From Shewanella waksmanii ATCC BAA-643 (GTDB taxonomy: Bacteria > Pseudomonadota > Gammaproteobacteria > Enterobacterales > Shewanellaceae): a DNA stretch of 64,000 nt. Position numbers and translations under genes: made by a program. How positions within the stretch are numbered: position 1 is the first letter of the stretch; each line of letters opens with the position of its first letter. The stretch is from the NCBI RefSeq assembly GCF_000518805.1, contig NZ_JAEH01000001.1, positions 248,001 through 312,000 of the forward strand, written 5' to 3'. Below, piece by piece: positions 55,542 through 63,984 of the stretch. Under the pieces are notes generated by a model. That model saw only the letters and a program-made list of their open reading frames with translations, made no database searches and had not been told where the DNA came from.

Positions 55542-56204
55542 TTGATTAAATATATCGCATTAGCTTTAACTTTGGCCGTGGCACCATTAAGCGGTTTTGC
55601 CGCGCAGTTTGTTGAAGGTAAGCACTTCACTACCGTCACTAATAAGGCACCCAGTGCCGAGCCTAAACTAACCGAATTTTTCTCTTTCTATTGCCACAAC
55701 TGTTTCAATATGGAAACTCAGTTCCTTGGCGATATCAAAGCTAATCTCAATAAGTCAGTGACTTTTGATAGTAAACACGTTGACTTCATGAATAGCGACA
55801 TTGGTACTGAAGTGATGCGCTCTCTTGCAGTCATTCAAGAAGCCGATCTTGGCGATAAAATGACTCACGCTATGTTCGTTGCAATTCAAGGCGAAGAAGG
55901 CGCACATGGTCACAGCCATGACCACGACCACAGCGCGCATGAGAAACCAGAAATCAACAACCGCGATGACATTAAAAAAGTCTTTGCAGAACATGGTTTC
56001 GACGTAAGCAAATATGACGCGATTGCCGATAGCAAAGCCGTCAACGACAAAATCGACCTATGGCGTGTACAACAACGTGAATTCCGCGTACAAAGCGTAC
56101 CGGCATTTATCGTTAATGATAAATATGCCGTTAACATGGGCCAAATTCGTACACTGGGCGAATTGATCGACTTGATCAACTACCTTGCGGTAGAGCGCAA
56201 GTAA
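55542..56204 (+). CDS. DsbA-family thiol oxidoreductase with His-rich insert
   Basis: About 220 aa. Signal peptide 1-20 (MIKYIALALTLAVAPLSGFA) from a TTG start preceded by GAGGA (7-nt spacer); an upstream ATG at 55491 would bury the signal peptide. Active site FYCHNCFNME (Cys51, Cys54, CHNC instead of CPHC) and cis-Pro in SVPAFIVND. Odd: a histidine/aspartate stretch HGHSHDHDHSAH (about residue 126-137) in the helical insert, as in metal-binding proteins. Inferred to introduce disulfides in periplasmic proteins; a heavy-metal-related role is possible. Confidence 0.85.
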   Translation: MIKYIALALTLAVAPLSGFAAQFVEGKHFTTVTNKAPSAEPKLTEFFSFYCHNCFNMETQFLGDIKANLNKSVTFDSKHVDFMNSDIGTEVMRSLAVIQEADLGDKMTHAMFVAIQGEEGAHGHSHDHDHSAHEKPEINNRDDIKKVFAEHGFDVSKYDAIADSKAVNDKIDLWRVQQREFRVQSVPAFIVNDKYAVNMGQIRTLGELIDLINYLAVERK

Positions 56205-56220
56205 CTTTAATGACTCCCTA

Positions 56221-56248
56221 AAAAAAGCGCCAAACTGGCGCTTTTTTT
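56221..56248 (+). terminator. Rho-independent terminator
   Basis: AAAAAAGCGCCA and TGGCGCTTTTTT pair perfectly (12 bp, 3-nt loop) with T-run, 16 nt after the DsbA-like gene; it can act on both strands. Confidence 0.94.
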
Positions 56249-56292
56249 ATATGCTTTGTAGGCTGCAGCTTGCGCCAATAAGTCTCGCCGAG

Positions 56293-57357
56293 CTAGTCGG
56301 CGAGCTTCATCAATGTCAATCGCCACCTTTGTATCAATGCCGGCCAACTTTGCGCAACACGCTGCCGAGCATCGGATGAAATGGCAAGACTTTGTGGTCG
56401 GCTTTCTCTGGCTTGCAACTGGTTAACAGTTTGCGATATCGCAGCAGCAAACGCCACTGGGGTCATCGCGGTAAAACGTGGCCAAGCCTGAACCAGATTT
56501 GCTGCCAGCAAATAATCTACCTGCTCAGGCAAACCATCGGCTAGGGATATCATCACAGGTTTTCCTGCTAGCAGCGATTCCATACACGTTAAACCAAACG
56601 GTTCCCATCTGGATGGGATTGCGACTATGTCGACCTGTTGCATGAACAGCGCAATGTCGTCAACTTTACCAATGAACTCAATATTGTCCGAATCTTCGGC
56701 CAATGCACGTAGCTGTGCATATTGCGGCCCTTCACCGGCAATTTTTAACTGTACTAGGGCAGGATCAAGCAAAGTGGCTGCTTGCACTAAAATATCAAAG
56801 CCTTTTTGTTGATTAAATCTGCCGTAAGCCCCAACAACTAATGGTTGTTCAAGCGGCTTAGGCGTAACGGCAAGAAGGTTTAATCGCTGACATCCTTGCC
56901 CCACAAAAATCAGTCTATCAGCGCTTATCAATTGCTGCTCTAGCATCCACAAGCGTTGTGAAACTGAGATACAAAGCACTCTATCGACACTGCGATACAT
57001 CAACTTTAGCATCCAATAAAATCGCTTTGGTGTCTTAACATTATGTTCCACGAAGCCACGACTATAGTGATGCTCTTGCAGTGCGATACGTCCAGAAAAG
57101 CACAATCTAAGCAATAAAGTGAACCCGATACGGCTCCAATTAGCAGCGTAATGTAGGCAGATAATATCAGCTTGATGCTGCTTTATCGCACGCAGCGCTC
57201 GCCACCATTGCCGAGGAGAACGAAAACAGACACACAAGCTGGCAAAGTCATACTCTGTATTTAGCTCACTTTCCATTAAGCTTGCCAAGGCAACGTTCAC
57301 CCCGCCCATGGCCAGGTCGTCCACTAAATGGAGTACTTTTGCTTGCTTGTTGCCCAT
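56293..57357 (-). CDS. Glycosyltransferase family 4-like protein
   Basis: 354-aa GT-B enzyme. N-terminal Rossmann domain (VLHLVDDLAMGGVN, IALQEHHYSRGF) and C-terminal domain with the GT4 pattern VGAYGRFNQQKGFD, LKIAGEGPQYAQL, IEFIGKVDD, and EPFGLTCMESLLAG (E-x7-E motif). Transfers a sugar from a nucleotide donor; acceptor unknown. Isolated gene. A GC-rich hairpin (56284-56304) overlaps its 3' end. Confidence 0.85.
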   Translation of the reverse strand: MGNKQAKVLHLVDDLAMGGVNVALASLMESELNTEYDFASLCVCFRSPRQWWRALRAIKQHQADIICLHYAANWSRIGFTLLLRLCFSGRIALQEHHYSRGFVEHNVKTPKRFYWMLKLMYRSVDRVLCISVSQRLWMLEQQLISADRLIFVGQGCQRLNLLAVTPKPLEQPLVVGAYGRFNQQKGFDILVQAATLLDPALVQLKIAGEGPQYAQLRALAEDSDNIEFIGKVDDIALFMQQVDIVAIPSRWEPFGLTCMESLLAGKPVMISLADGLPEQVDYLLAANLVQAWPRFTAMTPVAFAAAISQTVNQLQARESRPQSLAISSDARQRVAQSWPALIQRWRLTLMKLAD

Positions 57358-57486
57358 ATCGCCTTCCCCTAGCCCAACACATAGTATCTATCAGCAGAAA
57401 GTTCACATGAGGCCTCAGCCCCATTGACTATATGGCCAATGTAACATAGAAAAAGATTAACGTATTGAGCTAGGAAGAAGGAAAAG

Positions 57487-57501
57487 TAGCCACAAAGGCT
57501 A
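57487..57501 (-). terminator. Terminator of the cytochrome b561/hemG pair
   Basis: On the minus strand TAGCC pairs with GGCTA and CTTTTCC follows. Short stem; it lies 24 nt after the stop codon of the b561 gene. Confidence 0.5.
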
Positions 57502-57524
57502 TTTTTTAAAGCAGCTAAACTGAG

Positions 57525-58061
57525 TTAGTTTCGAATAAAGTCCAGCAGATGCAGCGCGGCAAAAATCACGTGTAATGCTAAGAAACCCATTAACCCTTTG
57601 GCGGCCATAATGTGGTAGTTGCGCCACATCAGCGCATCGGTCGTACCTTGCAATACAAACCACATTGCGCCAGTTATTCCCACCGCTACCATAATCAGCA
57701 TACCAAGGCCTTCCACACAACTGAACAAGCCACGCCCGCCCGCTTGTGGTAGCCTGCCTTTGAAAAGGCCTTTGATGTCTTGAAGTAATTGTGAAAAATC
57801 CAGCGTTAGCCAAGGAAAATACTGACGCCACTTATTACCCATGACATTGGTTACTAAGAAGGTAACAGCAATAAAGCAGGCCAACAAACCCAGATAAACA
57901 TGGGATATATCCCAAAAAGAGGCGTTTTTACGCAGCGCTCGCCCCATCATCAAGTAGCCACTTGTTGGCAATAAAAACAAACATAACACAATCAGTAATA
58001 GGTGCTGACGCTCCAGATACTGAGAGATAACCCGCTGAATGAGTGAACGGTTTGCAGCCAT
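57525..58061 (-). CDS. Cytochrome b561-family membrane protein
   Basis: 178-aa protein with four membrane helices and histidines placed as heme ligands (WDISHVYLG, NYHIMAAKG, LALHVIFAALHLLDF). b-type cytochromes of this class carry electrons between the quinone pool and periplasmic or membrane partners. It follows hemG by 36 nt on the same strand, which suggests a shared transcript and a link to heme synthesis or to HemG electron flow. Confidence 0.82.
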   Translation of the reverse strand: MAANRSLIQRVISQYLERQHLLLIVLCLFLLPTSGYLMMGRALRKNASFWDISHVYLGLLACFIAVTFLVTNVMGNKWRQYFPWLTLDFSQLLQDIKGLFKGRLPQAGGRGLFSCVEGLGMLIMVAVGITGAMWFVLQGTTDALMWRNYHIMAAKGLMGFLALHVIFAALHLLDFIRN

Positions 58062-58097
58062 ATTTATCCTTGATTATCGACAAGCCATTGGCGCTAT

Positions 58098-58619
58098 TTA
58101 CAGTGCCATTAATTGCTGTGCATAGCGATCAACTTTTTGCCAATCAGTATACTCAACATTAGTATTTGCATCGATAGGGCCCTTAGTGATCCACATGATA
58201 AATCGGATAATATTCCGATCCATCGCGTTATAACCTTGGTAATTCAAATTGCCACCGAACACTTCTAACAAATTTGGCCGCCAAGGTGTTTTAGCTAAAA
58301 ACGCTTGCATATAGGGATTAGTTTCAGCCGTATTTTTTGCCGGCTTTCTCGCCACTAAGCTCACCGAGAAAAAGCTCGTCGCTTTCTGCTCAAGCACAGT
58401 TTGTTGTTCAGTGATGAAATCATACAAACCGGGTGTATGCTTACCGTGCCGAATGCTGGCCCCGAGTACCACCTTATCAAACTCATCCAATGCCGGAGCC
58501 TGTTCTAAAGTTGCCGTAGTCACTTGGTGACCCTGCTCAATAAGCTTTTCAGCTAAGTAATTGGTTACTTTCAGGGTCTGACCATGCACGCTGGAATAAA
58601 TAATAATAAATTTGCTCAC
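58098..58619 (-). CDS. hemG: Menaquinone-dependent protoporphyrinogen IX dehydrogenase
   Basis: 173-aa flavodoxin-like protein: IIYSSVHGQTLKVTNYLAEKL at the N-terminus (FMN phosphate loop), DKVVLGASIRHGKHTPGLYDF, FFSVSLVARKPAKN and the long C-terminal loop with MWITKGPID. Catalyses the last oxidation to protoporphyrin IX, passing electrons to menaquinone under anaerobic conditions; this suits a cytochrome-rich anaerobe-capable organism. Confidence 0.93.
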   Translation of the reverse strand: MSKFIIIYSSVHGQTLKVTNYLAEKLIEQGHQVTTATLEQAPALDEFDKVVLGASIRHGKHTPGLYDFITEQQTVLEQKATSFFSVSLVARKPAKNTAETNPYMQAFLAKTPWRPNLLEVFGGNLNYQGYNAMDRNIIRFIMWITKGPIDANTNVEYTDWQKVDRYAQQLMAL

Positions 58620-59382
58620 TCTCGCCTCTAAAAATAACTACAATTGATAAACTTATCATAATAGATAATTGCCAATATTTACTTGAATCAGATCACAAGC
58701 ACTTTGGCTTATCTTGGCATTAATTTAATCTCTATCACATAACACTATCAATTAATTAAACAGAGTATTAATGCGCTATATTTTTGCCTAGTGATCGTAT
58801 TATTTTAGCTACAGCAACATGCGCTAATATCTAACACTATAGCCTGGTATTTGTTATCGAGATATGCCTACCAACTAATTGATTTATCGTGTCCATGTAC
58901 TCAGAAAATCGCTCGCCAGTGTCGGCTAAACCCAGCAGCAAAACCCTATGATGTCGTCGCTGTTTACTTAAAAGATATTGCCTGTGACTAGCAGCAAGTA
59001 TCGCCCGGCTCATTGCACCTGACACGTCACACCAAGAGGCTGTATTTAGCAGCCGCGATGCAGCATTGATCGCTCAATTTGCCTGGCACGCTCAGTGCTA
59101 AGGCAAACAGAGTGCGGCGCTATTTCGCGAACTAACCATGAGAAAACAAAGGGGGAAGCACAAGTACTGTTACCAAAAAAGCCACCCTAGTACTGAGTGG
59201 CGAACCCATTTGGAGGTTGGGTGCACACCCTTAGGCAGATTAAGAGGTGTGCAAAGTAGTTGCGCTAAAATGGCATCCTGCCCAATCACTTCCTTGTTAA
59301 TTCGACGAAATGACAACTGTCATCCCTTCGATCTATCGCCTGATGAGAGGCTGATTTTCACTTTGAATTTTAACTAATTAGC
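58620..59382. other. Long gene-free region
   Basis: About 760 bp with no gene I can support; two ORFs of 62 and 79 codons lack ribosome-binding sites and sensible protein composition. It should contain the hemG promoter near 58620-58800. Confidence 0.4.
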
Positions 59383-59407
59383 GCACCCACTACCGTTAAG
59401 TGGGTGC
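59383..59407 (-). terminator. Terminator hairpin of the nrfBCD operon
   Basis: GCACCCACT pairs with AGTGGGTGC (9 bp, 7-nt loop), 19 nt past the tetraheme cytochrome gene on the minus strand. T-run is weak. Confidence 0.6.
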
Positions 59408-59425
59408 AACTTGGTGGAAAGGAAT

Positions 59426-59716
59426 CTAATGACAATCTGCACACGTATCATTAGGGTCTTTTTCATCATGCACGATATGACATGTTCCGCAATCAAGTAC
59501 ACCATCATGTTGCTGATGAATTTCCCCCTCGATACTATCTAATCCCCCATGACAATCGATACAAGTTTGGTTTTCATAGGCCATATCTGCAGAAGGCTCT
59601 CCGTTCATATGACAAGCTTCACATCCAGCCATTTCCGTATGCGTATCTGCAATTGAATCTGCAAGCGCTGCACCTGAGAAACTGAGTAAAATGGATAGTC
59701 CTAAAACTTTTAGCAT
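59426..59716 (-). CDS. Small tetraheme cytochrome c (CctA/STC-like)
   Basis: 96-aa secreted cytochrome, signal peptide 1-19. Four CxxCH sites: CEACH, CIDCH, CGTCH and CADCH, the last one being the final five residues. The spacing and segments such as HTEMAGCEACHMNGEPSADM match the small tetraheme cytochrome of Shewanella and the heme domain of its fumarate reductase; the family's usual C-terminal tail is missing. It likely carries electrons in the periplasm, here co-transcribed with nrfBCD-type genes. Confidence 0.9.
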   Translation of the reverse strand: MLKVLGLSILLSFSGAALADSIADTHTEMAGCEACHMNGEPSADMAYENQTCIDCHGGLDSIEGEIHQQHDGVLDCGTCHIVHDEKDPNDTCADCH

Positions 59717-59736
59717 GGTTAACTCCTAAATAATGA

Positions 59737-60678
59737 TTAAGCTACCGTCATCTGGCCGGTATAAAGAATGAAATTACGCAGCAGTAGTACACCAAATAAG
59801 CTGCAGCTTGCTGTGATAGCAACATAAGAGAATTTACGTTTGGCTGATGCTGTCATGAATAAGTTGAATGCCAATGGCATGGCTAAGCCAACCACCACCA
59901 CTCCGCCCCAGAAGATCCAACCCCAGAAGCCTTCTCCAATTGCATTGAGAGCAGCTGCCTGACTTTGTCCACCGGTAAGTATTAGGCCAACAAAGAATGT
60001 AAATAGCAGGGCTAATTCAAGTAAAATTAACGGAATTTCAATGTTGTGAATGAAATGCACTTCTTTACCATCTGGGTTGCCTTTCATTAACACACCACCT
60101 AACAAGGTACCTGCGGCGCCTGAAGAAATACCTGAAATCAAGAACAACAGCGGTAGCACTGGGTTATTGAGCATCGGGAAGGTTGTTAGTGCTGATAGCA
60201 GGAAGCCTGTGTATGCACCTAAACCTAATGCTAATATCACCAACAAGCCGGTAATCGTCGCCTCCCACTTGGTGAAAGCATTCAGAACTTTATCAACCAC
60301 TGGCCAGCGGTTATTGCACCATTTAAGGATTGGCTCTTTGAATAAACAGGCCAACCAGGCAAACAAAGCGACTTGATAAATCAGTAGCACGGCGACACCG
60401 ATAGACATCACCGACGTTGGGTTATAGAAAACCAATATTTTCCAAAAATCGAAAGGCTTGGTTAAATCGATGACCAAAATACCTAGGCCTGCAAATACCG
60501 CAAGAGGGGCAATTAAACAAGCCGCCCTTACAAAACTAGACTTGTAGGCGTTCTTGCCTAACTTAAAGTGCTTTAGCAGTACCGCAAAGCAGATTGCCCC
60601 AGCAGAAATGCCTGCTAAAAATAGGTAAATAGCAATTGGCCAGTGCCAAACTAAACTGTCAAAGTGGAATGGGCTCAT
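59737..60678 (-). CDS. nrfD: NrfD-like integral membrane quinol dehydrogenase subunit
   Basis: 313-aa protein with eight or more helices, NrfD/PsrC family: HFDSLVWHWPIAIYLFLAGISAGA at the N-terminus and FDLTKPFDFWKIL-like segments. It takes electrons from menaquinol and passes them to the iron-sulfur partner. It overlaps the nrfC-like gene by 4 nt. Confidence 0.9.
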   Translation of the reverse strand: MSPFHFDSLVWHWPIAIYLFLAGISAGAICFAVLLKHFKLGKNAYKSSFVRAACLIAPLAVFAGLGILVIDLTKPFDFWKILVFYNPTSVMSIGVAVLLIYQVALFAWLACLFKEPILKWCNNRWPVVDKVLNAFTKWEATITGLLVILALGLGAYTGFLLSALTTFPMLNNPVLPLLFLISGISSGAAGTLLGGVLMKGNPDGKEVHFIHNIEIPLILLELALLFTFFVGLILTGGQSQAAALNAIGEGFWGWIFWGGVVVVGLAMPLAFNLFMTASAKRKFSYVAITASCSLFGVLLLRNFILYTGQMTVA

Positions 60679-61364
60679 AATTTGATTTCTCCCTCTTGCG
60701 AAGCAATACGGAACACTTTAGGGCGAGTACCCAGTTCAGTCTTGCTGCGATAATTCGGTGTCGCTTTAAGTACTTCTACCACTTGTGAGTGTGGGTCTTT
60801 AAGGTCACCAAATGTCAGTGCTTTTGTAGGACAAGCTTCAACACAAGCAGGCTGCCGCCCCTCTTTCAAGCGAGTTTCTTTACAGAAATCACATTTGTCA
60901 GCAGCTTTAGTGACAGGGTTGATAAAACGAATCTGATATGGGCAAGCGGCAATGCAATACAAACAGCCCACACATTTCCATTCATCGACACTGACAATAC
61001 CGGTGCTTGGGTCATGGTATGCGGCACCTGTGGGGCAAACATTCACACAAGGTTTGCCTTCACACTGCTGGCAAGACTTGCGGGTAAAACGATAGAATTG
61101 ATTTGGGTATTCGCCAAACGGACCTTCACGCTCAATCTCTAAACGACTCACGCCATCAGGTACATCATTGGCTTCACGGCAAGCAACTGAACAAGCATCA
61201 CAGCCTATGCATTTGTTTTCATCATGAATCAGTGCGTACTTACAGTTGGTCTCATTTTTATCTTTATGAGCATTAGACTTAGCGATACCAAGGCCCGATA
61301 CGCAGGCTACGCCAAAGGCTGATGCACATGCCCCTTTTATAAATTGTCTTCTTTCTTTTTTCAT
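60675..61364 (-). CDS. nrfC: NrfC-like four-cluster ferredoxin, Tat-exported
   Basis: 229-aa protein. Tat signal (RRQFIKGACA). Four cysteine sets for [4Fe-4S] clusters: CIGCDACSVAC, CQQCEGKPCVNVCP, CVGCLYCIAACP and CDFC..ACVEACP. It links NrfD in the membrane to periplasmic cytochromes. Position between nrfB-like and nrfD-like genes is that of NrfC in the nrf operon. Confidence 0.93.
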   Translation of the reverse strand: MKKERRQFIKGACASAFGVACVSGLGIAKSNAHKDKNETNCKYALIHDENKCIGCDACSVACREANDVPDGVSRLEIEREGPFGEYPNQFYRFTRKSCQQCEGKPCVNVCPTGAAYHDPSTGIVSVDEWKCVGCLYCIAACPYQIRFINPVTKAADKCDFCKETRLKEGRQPACVEACPTKALTFGDLKDPHSQVVEVLKATPNYRSKTELGTRPKVFRIASQEGEIKL

Positions 61365-61380
61365 TGTTATATCCTCCTAA

Positions 61381-61851
61381 TTATTTGCTTTCATGACAGC
61401 TAACACATGACGCGATGCGTTTGCTTTCACTAATGCCAATAATTGGATCGACTTCTGGGTGAAGTTGGTGACAGCCAGCACAGTTGACTTTGTTCGAGTG
61501 AACATTGTGAGTCCAGTCTGCCTCGGACAACTCTTGTTGATCATGGCATGACATGCACGCTGCAGTTTGCTGCTCAACTGTAGCCGGAGAAGACTGGCTG
61601 AAGCCGATAAGATCTGACTCACCACGAGGATGTTTACCTTTATCGCCATGACAGTCTTGGCAAGTTTGTCCCAAGGCATCGTTTGCATGCAAACCGTACA
61701 TATTGCCGTTCTTCTTATGGCACATAATGCATTGGCGATTTTGGTTCATTTTTAGTTCTGACGTTTCTGCTTTGACCATCGGCGAGCTGAAACTAAATAC
61801 CACCAAAATGGAGGTCAGCAAAGGAAGGGCTATTTTAGAGATTTTGGACAT
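61381..61851 (-). CDS. nrfB: NrfB-like pentaheme cytochrome c
   Basis: 156-aa secreted cytochrome, signal peptide 1-28 (..PMVKA). Five CxxCH motifs: CIMCH, CQDCH, CMSCH, CAGCH and CVSCH. In E. coli NrfB receives electrons from NrfCD and hands them to NrfA. Here it leads the nrfCD-type genes, but the catalytic NrfA is about 25 kb away. Confidence 0.88.
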   Translation of the reverse strand: MSKISKIALPLLTSILVVFSFSSPMVKAETSELKMNQNRQCIMCHKKNGNMYGLHANDALGQTCQDCHGDKGKHPRGESDLIGFSQSSPATVEQQTAACMSCHDQQELSEADWTHNVHSNKVNCAGCHQLHPEVDPIIGISESKRIASCVSCHESK

Positions 61852-61935
61852 AATGAGTCCTCACATTATTCAGTGATACAATTTATTCTTTTGAAGGATT
61901 TGAGTACTGAGGTGGACCCTCAGTACTCAATAACA

Positions 61936-62445
61936 CTATGCAGCGAGAGAATTACGGATGAGGGATTCATCACATTGCTGGTTCTGTGCAAGGTGAATCA
62001 CTTTAATTCCTACTTCTGCTAAGGAGTGGTCGATAAAGTCATTGTTTTCAGGTGAATTGTGCTGAGGATCAGTAATCACCAATTTAACGGCAGAGTTATC
62101 ATCAACCACAACATAGTCAAGGTGACAGTGTCTTAAATGCTGGTGTGCATCCTCTGGTTTATCCGTTTTATCAATGTCGACTATGCTGTCCATTGAAGTG
62201 CCATATAGAATGTTATATTTCCCCTTGGCAACAGTGTTAACGATGTTGTTTAGATTATTGAAGAATCCAACCGGTTTGTTCGCAATTTTTTCTGGGTTTA
62301 ATTTAATATTAACTCCCACATTCTCTACATTGCTTGTTTTGAAAAACTTTATACATGTCATAGTAAATATCACTAAAACAAAAGGTACAACAATAAGCAG
62401 TACAAAGTAGACAAAAGCATAGCTTAATATGACTGATGTGTTCAT
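61936..62445 (-). CDS. Membrane-anchored DUF2726-like protein
   Basis: 169-aa protein: one N-terminal helix (about 5-30) followed by a soluble domain whose C-terminal part (HCHLDYVVVDDNSAVKLVI, then DHSLAEVGIKVIHL) resembles the DUF2726 fold, a restriction-endonuclease-like module without clear catalytic residues. The start at 62445 has GGAGG 5 nt upstream. First gene of the electron-transfer operon (84 nt before nrfB), behind the FNR box. Role in the operon is unknown. Confidence 0.65.
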   Translation of the reverse strand: MNTSVILSYAFVYFVLLIVVPFVLVIFTMTCIKFFKTSNVENVGVNIKLNPEKIANKPVGFFNNLNNIVNTVAKGKYNILYGTSMDSIVDIDKTDKPEDAHQHLRHCHLDYVVVDDNSAVKLVITDPQHNSPENNDFIDHSLAEVGIKVIHLAQNQQCDESLIRNSLAA

Positions 62446-62963
62446 AAACGCCTCCAAACTTTCATTAATTATTAAGTTTATATTTAAAGCACATTCAGTA
62501 TTTCCCCACTCGGCATTACAAACATTGATTTAAATCAATTAATGGATAGGGCGATAACTTTCATACCCAAATATATCGAATGAGGTTATTTATTAAAATT
62601 TACATTTTGAAAATTTTAAAATTAATTTTTTGAAATGCAATTTTAAAATATCTAAACCTTTTATTTTCACAGTGAAAGAACAGTTATGCAGAAAACAAAA
62701 AACCAAAATACACAATAAGCAATAGCAAACTTAAAATCCAACAAAATAATTACTTAATGGTTTTTAGGTTATTTTTAAGGTAAGTAAATACAGTAAACTC
62801 CATATAAAATACCAGTATTACCAGATTCAACTAATAACTATAAAAATTATGAATAACTTAATAAGCGACACAGCATGCATTTCTAAAAAGTAATTAAAAT
62901 AAAACAACAAAAACAATTACAAATTATGTATTGTATTAATGTACCAACTTTGGAGGAATGCAG
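62446..62963. other. AT-rich divergent promoter region
   Basis: 518 bp between the nrf-type operon and the LysR gene, with very low G+C (stretches of A and T near 62590-62660). It holds an FNR box at 62525 and probably both promoters. Confidence 0.6.
62525..62538 (-). promoter_or_regulatory. FNR (EtrA) box
   Basis: TTGATTTAAATCAA is a perfect TTGAT-N4-ATCAA palindrome, 80 bp before the first start codon of the nrf-type operon. It indicates activation under oxygen limitation. Confidence 0.85.
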
Positions 62964-63929
62964 ATGAGAGATATTAGCTTTAGCAACTTGGACTTATTAA
63001 GTATCAACATCCTAGTAAACCTCTACGAATACAAATCAGCAACATATGTATCAAATAAGCTGAATGTTCCAGCCCCCAAAATTAGCCGATGCCTTAAACA
63101 TGCACGTGAAATTTTTGGCAACGAATTATTCATACGAAAAAAATATGGCTTAATTCCAAATGAGTTCGCAGGAAAGGTATACCCTATTGCCAAGCAAATT
63201 CTAGAGTGCTCGAATAACTTACAGCAACTCAATGGCGAGGTATTAGCAGAGCACGTTCATGACTTCGAAATTGTTGCCCCAGATCTTGTGTCGTTTCCTT
63301 TTCCGAAGATGTTGCTGACATCAATTAGGGATGCAGGAAAAGAAGTTAACTTTAATATCTCTCCTTGGAGTAAGTCATCACTTAAACATATTGTGTCCGG
63401 TGATATAGATATCGGTCTTTGTTGCTGTAAAACCGTAGCTAACTTAGAGACCATTGATGAGAATTTGGCTATTGTTCCACTAGAAAAGCTCAATAAACTG
63501 TTTTTAATTTGCGATGATGATCACCCCATCCTAAAGGAAGATATCACTCTGGAGTCCATTGCAAAGTATCCCTATGTCAATAGCAACATAGGGGATGCTG
63601 AACAAAGACTAAGTACCTTTCAGGAGTATTGCTGCATCAATAACATCCCACTGAATACCGAAATGGACCTTAACGGCGTATCCAGTTTGTTTGAATATTT
63701 AAGAAAGACTGATGCAGTTGCCCTACTGCCATACAGCTCTATTTACAATGTAATTAATTCCACTCCGGGCTTACATGCGTGTCAATTGGCAAAGGTTGAG
63801 TCAGAAAGGCTTTATATGGAGATAAAAGCGCCGACACTGTACATGATTTACAATAGAAACAATCATAAAATGAACTTTCACTGGCTGTCCGATAGACTGC
63901 AAGATCTAGTACATACCGCACTGCACTAG
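62964..63929 (+). CDS. LysR-family transcriptional regulator
   Basis: 321-aa regulator: N-terminal helix-turn-helix (about 7-65; LLSINILVNLYEYKSATYVSNKL, SRCLKHAREIFGNELFIRK) and a two-lobed effector domain (about 88-300; IVAPDLVSFPFPKMLL, GDIDIGLCCCK, IVPLEKLNKLFLICDDDHPIL). Start at 62964, 7 nt after GGAGG; an ATG at 62958 is too near. Probably controls the divergent nrf-type operon or a gene outside. The effector is not predictable; CCC in the effector domain is unusual. Confidence 0.88.
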   Translation: MRDISFSNLDLLSINILVNLYEYKSATYVSNKLNVPAPKISRCLKHAREIFGNELFIRKKYGLIPNEFAGKVYPIAKQILECSNNLQQLNGEVLAEHVHDFEIVAPDLVSFPFPKMLLTSIRDAGKEVNFNISPWSKSSLKHIVSGDIDIGLCCCKTVANLETIDENLAIVPLEKLNKLFLICDDDHPILKEDITLESIAKYPYVNSNIGDAEQRLSTFQEYCCINNIPLNTEMDLNGVSSLFEYLRKTDAVALLPYSSIYNVINSTPGLHACQLAKVESERLYMEIKAPTLYMIYNRNNHKMNFHWLSDRLQDLVHTALH

Positions 63930-63942
63930 CGCTTTTAGAATC

Positions 63943-63984
63943 AATAGCAAAAAGCCATTAGATGACTAATGGCTTTTTGCTATT
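63943..63984 (+). terminator. Strong rho-independent terminator
   Basis: A 19-bp perfect stem: AATAGCAAAAAGCCATTAG (63943-63961) and its complement at 63966-63984, loop ATGA. T-rich arm. Ends the LysR transcript. Confidence 0.9.

Noticed and set aside
58837..59025. 62-codon minus-strand ORF
   Set aside because: GTG start with no proper RBS spacing; composition unlike a protein; nothing recognised.
59138..59377. 79-codon plus-strand ORF
   Set aside because: No RBS; random-looking sequence rich in Cys/Arg/His; no operon partner.
62964..63929. Dedicated effector or target for the LysR regulator
   Set aside because: Divergent layout suggests the nrf-type operon, but no LysR box could be distinguished in the AT-rich gap.
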